A DNA stretch of 64,000 nt, taken from assembly GCA_022414725.1 (NCBI GenBank), contig CM039463.1, forward strand, positions 72,419,390 through 72,483,389, given 5' to 3'. This DNA is from Microglena sp. YARC. Lineage: Eukaryota; Chlorophyta; Chlorophyceae; Chlamydomonadales; Chlamydomonadaceae. The translations under genes and the position numbers were made by a program. Of the stretch, positions 54,420 through 61,197 are shown piece after piece; within the stretch, counting starts at the first letter, position 1; each line of letters opens with the position of its first letter. The notes beneath the pieces are model-generated. The model was not told the origin of the DNA, did not search any database, and saw only the letters and a program-made list of their open reading frames with translations.

Positions 54420-55390
54420 ATTAGTAGCTAGGCGTGCAGAGATAGCAGCTTCGGCAGATTCAATGTCACCTGCACTGGCAACTTCTGCATGTGCAACAAG
54501 TGCACTCTTGAGATTTTAGTTTTGGTATCGTCCGAGCAAACTGCGCAAACTGGTAGACAGTGTGTGACAGGGCACAGAGAAACTTGTCACACTGATAGAC
54601 AGTGTGTGACAGGGGCACAAAGGGGGGCTTCAGTGACAAGGACATCTACTTGCTGTGTTTGCTCTCTATTCAACGTACTTTTCCGTTTTCTTTAAAATCT
54701 TAGCACGACGTAGGAAAAACCTGTAACAAAACAATCCATTACCCCTGTCTTCCTTGCACGCCATTACGTATTCTGATATTAACCTTTCAACCCAATTATG
54801 AAGCAGTACTTGCTCTTAGGTTCTCCATCGTGTTCTAACACATGTTTGGGGGGCAGATCTTACACATGTTTGGGGGCCAGATCTTACTTCTCACACCGGA
54901 GCATTGTAACATGAAATAATTTCTGAACACAGATTCACCATGCCTGAATGGTATTATTATTAATAGTAGGTATGATTAATAGTAATAAGCTAAACCAAGA
55001 GGCCAGGATGTTAATACAGCCCCCCCCACCTAATTGTCGATAATGATCTTATTGACTATTTGAGGTTGGGCAAGTCCCTTCAGCCTAATTGGCTACCCCC
55101 TAGACTGTAACATACATGCAAGGCTAGTCACTCTGCCTTCTTTACGTTCAAGTATATATACTGAACACAGATGATATCAGGTCCATCTGCCAAGTCACGG
55201 AATGTGGTGGATGCTGACATGGCGTGCTAGCTAATACTATGGGGTCTTGCCATTTTATGGTTGAGTTATTATCATCCCCTGTAGTAACTATGTCAGTTCA
55301 AGTCGGATTCCACTCCCAATAATATAGGCAGCCAGGTTAGGGAGTGGGATGTCATAGGCGAAGGGTGACAAATTGTTTCCAGAAAGTCGA
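54420..55390. other. Unique sequence with a few short repeats
   Basis: Contains a duplicated GTCACACTGATAGACAGTGTG-type block (54550-54610), a tandem ACACATGTTTGGGGG pair (54839-54880), and a TGTAACA-family 3' fragment at 55060-55112. No gene recognised. Confidence 0.4.
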
Positions 55391-55393
55391 GTG

Positions 55394-55586
55394 CAAGGTA
55401 CTTCCAAGCGCGCGCTTTTGCACGCTGGCGCGCTGCCTTTTTGAGCCCCACTGTGCGTTCCGCGCAGTTTTTTGCAACCCCCTGTGGGCGCAGCACGCAA
55501 TTTTGCGCTTTTTGCACTACAAAGCGCAGTTTTTTGTTTTCAACTGCGCTTAAGCGCTGGCCAATTTGGCCAATGGAAGTACCCTG
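55394..55586. mobile_element. hAT-like MITE, GCGCGC family, 8 bp TSD (7/8)
   Basis: TIRs CAAGGTACTTCC and GGAAGTACCCTG. Flanks GTCGAGTG (55386-55393) and GTCCAGTG (55587-55594). 193 bp, interior GCGCGCTTTTGCACGCTGG and TTTTTTGCAACCCCCTGTGG. Confidence 0.85.
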
Positions 55587-55714
55587 GTCCAGTGGCTTAT
55601 CGGGCCACCTTTCGCAATCCTCACGGATCTCGGTGGATCTCTGGCCCCACATGAAATGAGTCCCTATTAAAGCAGTCACATTATCAAACATCCCCCCCAC
55701 TTAGACTCAGGGCT

Positions 55715-55905
55715 TTTCTCTTCGGTGTCTCTCATCAGTTACTAGGCAACCCCCTGAGCCAGCCGCTGGGCTACATCCAAAGAAATTAGCAGTACTAGAA
55801 AGCTAATAGCGCCAGCCTTAAGGTGCACGAGGTTGTGTAAGGTTGGGATGAATAGCCAGCCATGGAAGCTGCCTAGAAGCTGTTGCTCGTTGCTGACAAG
55901 ACAAG
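55715..55905. mobile_element. Foldback element, diverged
   Basis: Right arm AAGCTGCCTAGAAGCTGTTG and TCGTTGCTGACAAG; left arm GCTTTTCTCTTCGGTGTCTC, diverged. Confidence 0.5.
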
Positions 55906-55910
55906 TCCTA

Positions 55911-56632
55911 AGCAGCGTCGCAAGCGACGCGGAAAATTGGCTGAGTGTGTTGGCAATGGAACGAAAGGTGGCAACGATGGAGCTAACCGAAGCGAGTTAG
56001 TTAGTTACGCGTCCGTTGGATGACGTGTCAGGCTTAATTTTTCGGTCGGACAGACAAACGGACAAATGGGTAAACAAGGGGGCTCCCGCCCCCTTGAAGA
56101 GGGGGCTCCACCAAAAATGAATGCTTAGACTCAAAGTCCACGTTCCTTTCAATATTGAAATCATAGCTTTTATTTTCAGCTACAAGCAGCAGCTGCAAGG
56201 CAGCTCCCCTGGGCCCTGACTTTCATTTTCATATATATAGAATCACATTCAAAATTGGTCGAGCTTGGAATCATTTCAATATTGAAATCACAGCTTTAAA
56301 ATTGGTCGAGCTTGGAATCATAGCTTTTATTTTCAGCTACAAGCAGCAGCTACAAGGCAGCTCCCCTGGGCCCTGGCTTTCTACGCATCCTAACCGAAGG
56401 CAACGTAGCGCATCTGGAAGTTCAAAGGATCAGCCTTCAAGTACTGCTTAAATCTTGGGGGTTAGCTCAGTGACTAGCTCAGGGAGTGCCTAGAAGCTGC
56501 TGCTCGTAGCTGAAAATGAAAGGTATGATTCCTAGCTCGACCAATTTTAAAGCTGTGATTTCAATGTTGAAAGGAACCTGGACTTCGAGTCTAAGCATTC
56601 ATTTTTGGCGGAGCCTTCTCTTCAAGGGGTAG
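55911..56632. mobile_element. Composite long inverted repeat
   Basis: A minus-strand GGCGGGAGCCCCC repeat (55911-56115) is followed by ATGAATGCTTAGACTC. At the other end GAGTCTAAGCATTCAT runs into the head of a plus-strand repeat (56604-56632). Between are inverted arms (CGTTCCTTTCAATATTGAAA / TTTCAATGTTGAAAGGAAC; TTGGTCGAGCTTGGAATCAT / ATGATTCCTAGCTCGACCAA) around a foldback element (56330-56525). About 500 bp is almost entirely self-complementary. Confidence 0.75.
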
Positions 56633-56903
56633 CCAAAAAGAAAAACTATGCTTGTGGAGAGGAAATAGTTACATACTCAGCAAAAATCAATGCCGAGACT
56701 GAACAGCGTCGAGGCAGCTGGACAGTTTTATAACAGTGAGGGTTTGGGCAACATACCCCTCAGAACCTGGTCCAGGAGGTGACCTCCAAAAAAAAAAAAG
56801 ATTACAAGGGGCTCATGTCCTAGCAGTGAAACAACACCGCCAAAAAAGCAAAATTGTATTAAGGCCCCCAATAGTCCCACTTGGGGTCTTTCTACTGCCC
56901 CCA

Positions 56904-57113
56904 AGCCCCTTCCAGTGATATACAATGGTCCAGTGGTAGACCAGATCCCTTGAGGAAGAAGAGTCGGGGGTTCGACTCCCCCTTCGGTCGCTCTTGGCAT
57001 TGCAGGTCGTTGTCAACCACAATGGTAGTTTGTCCAGTTGAGGTAGGAGACCGCTCCCCACCCGCCAAACGACGGGCTCCCTTAACACCACGCCCCACCA
57101 GGCGTTACCATTA
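56904..57113 (+). mobile_element. tRNA-derived SINE with different tRNA-like head, 13 bp TSD
   Basis: Box A TGGTCCAGTGG (56926-56936) and box B GGTTCGACTCC (56969-56979) inside a good T-arm (CGGGGGTTCGACTCCCCC). Body and 3' end (CACGCCCCACCAGGCGTTAC) are those of the common family. Perfect target duplication TCTACTGCCCCCA at 56891-56903 and 57114-57126. Confidence 0.85.
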
Positions 57114-57158
57114 TCTACTGCCCCCAGGATTTTCTTTAAGTGCTTCATGTGGCACAAG

Positions 57159-57353
57159 CAGGGTACTTCCAAGCGCGCGCTTTTGCGCGCTGGCGCGCAG
57201 CCTTTTTGAGCCCCACTGCGCGTTTCGCACAGTTTTTTGCACCCCCCTGTGGGTGCAGCAAGCAATTTTTGCGTTTTTCGCACTACAAAGCGCAGTTTTT
57301 CTTTTTTCAAGTGCGCTAAAGCGCTGGCCAATTTGGTCAATGGAAGTACCCTG
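57159..57353. mobile_element. hAT-like MITE, GCGCGC family, 8 bp TSD (7/8)
   Basis: TIRs CAGGGTACTTCC and GGAAGTACCCTG. Flanks GGCACAAG (57151-57158) and AGCACAAG (57354-57361). 195 bp. Confidence 0.85.
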
Positions 57354-57404
57354 AGCACAAGTGCTAAATTAAGTACCTTAGTGTATTGGGGTAGCTACAC
57401 CAGA

Positions 57405-57612
57405 GTCTTATGGGGTTGCTTTGGGGCAAAAAAGCTGGGGCTGCTTTGGGGCAAAAAAGTTGGGGCTGCTTTGGGGCAAAAAAGCTGGGATTGCTTTGGG
57501 GCAAAAAAGCTGGGGTTGCTTTGGGGCAAAAAATCTGGGATTGCTTTGAGGCAAAAAAGCTGGGCTTGCTTTGGGGCAAAAAAAGCTTTGGGGGCAAAAA
57601 AAGCTGCTAGTA
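57405..57612 (+). repeat. ~27 bp tandem array
   Basis: About seven units of GGGGCAAAAAAGCTGGG.TTGCTTT. Frames on both strands are by-products. Confidence 0.9.
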
Positions 57613-57769
57613 GCACCCAAAAAGCGTCTAGGTGCACCATGGTGCTAGGCATAGACACTGGTTCCTTTCTGTAATAACTGCTCTGACTGGGGCTAGCATG
57701 ACCCTAGCAATGGCTGGACGGCCATAGTTCGTTTGTGTCTCAGTCTCCTCAACAAAGACTCGTGAAAGA

Positions 57770-58215
57770 ATGTGTGTGTGTTTTACAGTCCAGCCAGTTA
57801 AGGCGTAGCTAAATAGGCTAAATAGACTTGCTGTATACAAAACAAACACTGATGAACTGAACCCCCCAAAATTGTAAACGACAGGGGCCTGGAGTTCTGA
57901 CTCAGTGAGTTCAAGTCGGACGTGACTCTCAAGACAATATATAGACACCCGGAATATGGAGGGACAGGTTGTAGCTGAAGGGTGAGAAATTTTTTACAAA
58001 ACGTCCAGCGGCTTATCTACCCGCCTTGTACAATCCTCACGGATCTCTGTGGATCTCTGGTCCCAAACTGTACGGAGTCCCTAATAAAGCAGTCACACTA
58101 TCTAACGCCCCGCCTGATAACATATCATTCATTCTAGGTTTTAGAGGTCGGGCAACTCCCTTTAGCCCATCTGGCAACTCGCTTCAGCCCATCTGGCAAC
58201 TCCTGGAATGTAACA
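57770..58215. repeat. TAGCC-hairpin/TGTAACA family copies
   Basis: A minus-strand copy at 57770-57900 (TTTACAGTCCAGCC...GGCTAAATAG...CTGATGAACTGAACCCC) and plus-strand 3' ends at 58150-58212 with an internal duplication (CAGCCCATCTGGCAACTC) ending GGAATGTAACA. Confidence 0.6.
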
Positions 58216-58243
58216 TGTACACATGCATGTACCCCTGTACTAG

Positions 58244-58273
<30 letters not shown>

Positions 58274-58278
<5 letters not shown>

Positions 58279-58710
58279 GGGGGGGCAGAAAGACAGATTT
58301 TGGACCGCACCTTCGATATGGTGTCGGATTCAGATGGGAGTTGGAATTGTGGACGTTTCATACAAAAAGAGGGGGAAAATAAAGTTGGCTAAAAGTGTTT
58401 TTATCCCCCCCCCCCCCCTCCTAAAACCCAATTACCTCACCCTACCCCCCCTAAAATGGGGGTCATTTGAAAGATCTTTTAAAGCCCATTTCAGTTATGC
58501 TCTTACATCTTTCATGGGGATACCCAAACGTGATTTATCGTGAAGTTAAGATTTGGGCCGCTTTGGTTGAAAACAAATTCGGACCCCTCTAACTTTTGTA
58601 CAACTTTATTTTCGGCTAAAAAAAAAACGTTTTTGTTTTATATAGTTTGAGGATAGGCTCTATTCAAATCGAAGGTGCGGTACGGCAGCTTTTTTCTTGC
58701 CCCCCCCTCG
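58274..58710. mobile_element. TIR element flanked by (TA)n
   Basis: Left end CAGGGGGGGGCAGAAAG with ACCGCACCTTCGAT. Right end is the inverted ATCGAAGGTGCGGTACGGCA followed by TTGCCCCCCCCTCG. Both ends abut TATATATA, consistent with a TA target. 437 bp, no coding capacity. Confidence 0.65.
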
Positions 58711-58899
58711 TATATATATAAATACCCCTAGACTGTCACATATATGTACCCATGGACTGCAAAATACATGCATATTCCCCTTGATTTTTAAACGCATGCA
58801 TGCATTGTGAGGTCTATGGTGGGTATAGGGGGTATACCTACCACACTTCGTCATGCTCCTGCTGGACCTCCCCTGCCCTAGCCTCCTGACCTTGTCCCT

Positions 58900-59041
58900 T
58901 ATCGACTCATGGAGCGGACTCGGGAGGGGGGGGGGCTGGATCTGGCTGCTTGGCCTCTTTGAAATGCTTCAATAGATCATGCAGCTGCTTAACATCGCCC
59001 GCAGCCATGTCGGTATTGCCTCCGTTCAGATCAGTTGGCAT
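58900..59041 (-). CDS. Candidate first exon, unknown protein
   Basis: ATG at 59041 (minus; CTCAGCCATGCC) opens a frame of balanced composition: MPTDLNGGNTDMAAGDVKQL, then HDLLKHFKEAKQPDP, a Pro-rich spacer and LHESIRDK, followed by GTCAGG or a further in-frame stretch (VRRLGQGRSSRSM). It reads like an amphipathic helix followed by a linker. No family recognised and no downstream exon found. GGTAAGTTTCCTCAG directly upstream could be part of a 5' UTR splice. Confidence 0.35.
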
Positions 59042-59298
59042 GGCTGAGGAAACTTACCCAGCCGGGCAATTATAGCAATCGCTATGATTTCAGCACAGCC
59101 GCTGGGGAGGGAGTTGTCTAATATAGTGGGCGGGAGATTAAGTTGGGGAGGCTAAGGAGGATGAGGAGGAGGAGGAGGAGGAGGAGGAGGTATGTTATAT
59201 GGTGACAGATCTAACTGAGAGGCGCTTTCTGTCCTATTCTTCCCTCCGAAAAGTAAGGTTGATGCAAGTCGGCTGTATACTTCATCCCGCGTGTGGGG

Positions 59299-59415
59299 AT
59301 GGATGAGCCGCAGCAGAGCAAGCGGGCGGCTATGCCGCTCGCCAGCAGTGCCAGGCGCTATGAACGCAACAGGAGACTGAGAGTCGTTAGACTATTAGGA
59401 GAATCGGTGCGATAG
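59299..59415 (+). CDS. Small open frame divergent from 59041
   Basis: A 38-codon frame, MDEPQQSKRAAMPLASSARR then an Arg-rich helix-like YERNRRLRVVRLLGESVR and TAG. Too short to name. Its position back to back with the 59041 start, with a GAG-rich tract at 59165-59190 between, would fit a shared promoter region. Confidence 0.2.
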   Translation: MDEPQQSKRAAMPLASSARRYERNRRLRVVRLLGESVR

Positions 59416-59829
59416 GATGACAAACAGAAGACGTATGTGGTGGTATAATAATAGAAGGCTTGCGTCTGGGTGTTTCTTTGTTGTGGTGTGGCCATGCAAG
59501 CGCGTTGGGCACCACTATACTACGCCTTAAACGTCCTCGTTAATGACGTCAGCAACGCCCGGGGGGGGCTGTGCGTAAGTAACTGTCGCGAGCTCCGCAG
59601 AGCACAGATCGAGCCAGGGAATAGATCAATCGCCATCAAATTGTTCCATGCATCACAATGCCAGAAGTTGAATTGTCAGAAACTGCGCGATTCTGCCCCC
59701 TCGTTCCGACTGCTGCGGAGCCGGATCGGTATGTCAGCCTGTAAGGGCTGGGAATGGCCTTGTTTGGTACTTGTGTTGGTCAAATGGGTGACCTTCTCAA
59801 CTCCTACACCAAATCCATCTGGGTAGAAT

Positions 59830-61140
59830 GCCGTATGCGCCTTAAGTATTGGTAAACTGTTTGGCAAGTAGTAGGGGGCTCTGGCGGGTCCCCTGGAGGT
59901 CGGCCCCGGGGGTGGTGTAATGTTCGTCAAGCAGCAGTGGCAGCCTCCTTGGTGATGGATGTACAAGCAGTTGCTTACTATCCGTACAATTTAATATTGG
60001 GGGGGGGGGGTCAAGAATCAATGTAGCATGGCATGGCATTATTATTCAACTTGGTGGCCTGTAAGGATAATGAAATTATTAGCTCACTGACTTCCCGAAG
60101 TTCCCTGGAGGGAGGTGCAGCAACTCCCGAGGCTACAGTTGCTACTGCGCAACCTGCAGGAACTAGTGAGAAAGAGTAGATTTCTTTGTCAAGCACAATG
60201 CGCTGATGCCATGAGCTACGAGAGGCACGAAGAAGCGAATTTTGAAGGGGAAATCGTAGACATGCTCCAGGTCCCTACATTGAGACCACAAGACAGTAGG
60301 GAAACGACAAATGAAAACGCCGCGTCCACAGTCCGCAACCCTGAGATACGTACGCTAAAAAGTGCCCTCCGAGGTAATCCGCCCCCGACGGGAATCAAAC
60401 ACGGGTCGCTTAGATTTCACGCCAGTCAGATTAACCGGCTGATTTGACCGGCGATCTTGGGAAATGTGAAGATTTGAGGATGTGAGGATTTGACGATTTC
60501 GCGTTAGCATTGCATAGGCCTGTTTTCCTTAGGAGGCCGACCATTTGCCAAACAGGATTAGGGATCCAGCTTGAGACCACTCCAGGTAGTTGGCCTTTGC
60601 CAAGTTAGGGTTACCAACTTACCATGGTACTCTGTCTACTAAGCCCTTGGAAGTTAAACGTTCCTGATTTGAATTGCTACATGGTTTTATTTTGAGCAAG
60701 CTTGGGCAGACTACTTTGTAACAATGTACTTGACCTTGAGCTTGGTTACATGGCCCCAGCCGGCAATTTGGGTGGCTGGAGCCATGTACCGGTCTGGCTA
60801 TTCAGCCCTAGCAAGTTCAATGCTCCTGATTTGAATTGTTACATGGTTTTACAGCAAGCTTGGGAAGATTACTTGGTGAACATGTAACAAAGAAATGTAA
60901 CAATAACATGAGACCCTTTGCCGACTGGATTTAAAGTCTGAGCTTGAGACAGTCAAAGCCATAGACCCCTTTGCCAAGTTAGTTTTGCCATGCTTTTCTG
61001 AGTTTTTCATGTTTTTCCAGCATCTCATCCGGATGGATCTGGATTTGTTGTGCCTGGAAGGTATTCACCCCCTCAACCTTTTTTTGTTTTTACAGTTGTT
61101 TACACATCACTGCCACTGCCACCATCAACACCACCAACGC
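59830..61140. other. Mostly unique, with tRNA-like and hairpin-module fragments
   Basis: 60370-60455 read on the minus strand contains GTTTGATTCCCG and TAATCTGACTGGCG, weakly like box B and box A of a tRNA-related element. A plus frame at 60115-60447 has no known motif. 60755-60790 is a hairpin-module fragment (CCGGCAATTTGGGTGGCTGG). A GAATTG(T/C)TACATGG pair occurs at about 60671 and 60833. Confidence 0.35.
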
Positions 61141-61197
61141 CATGTAACCATGTGACCAAGTTCATGGATCCTTGTAACCAAGTTCAAGTTCAAGTGT
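61141..61197 (+). repeat. AAGTTC-tail repeat overlapping a stop codon
   Basis: CATGTGACCAAGTTCATGG then CTTGTAACCAAGTTCAAG and TTCAAG. The TGA stop of the minus-strand gene is the complement of TCA inside AGTTCAAGTG. Confidence 0.6.
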
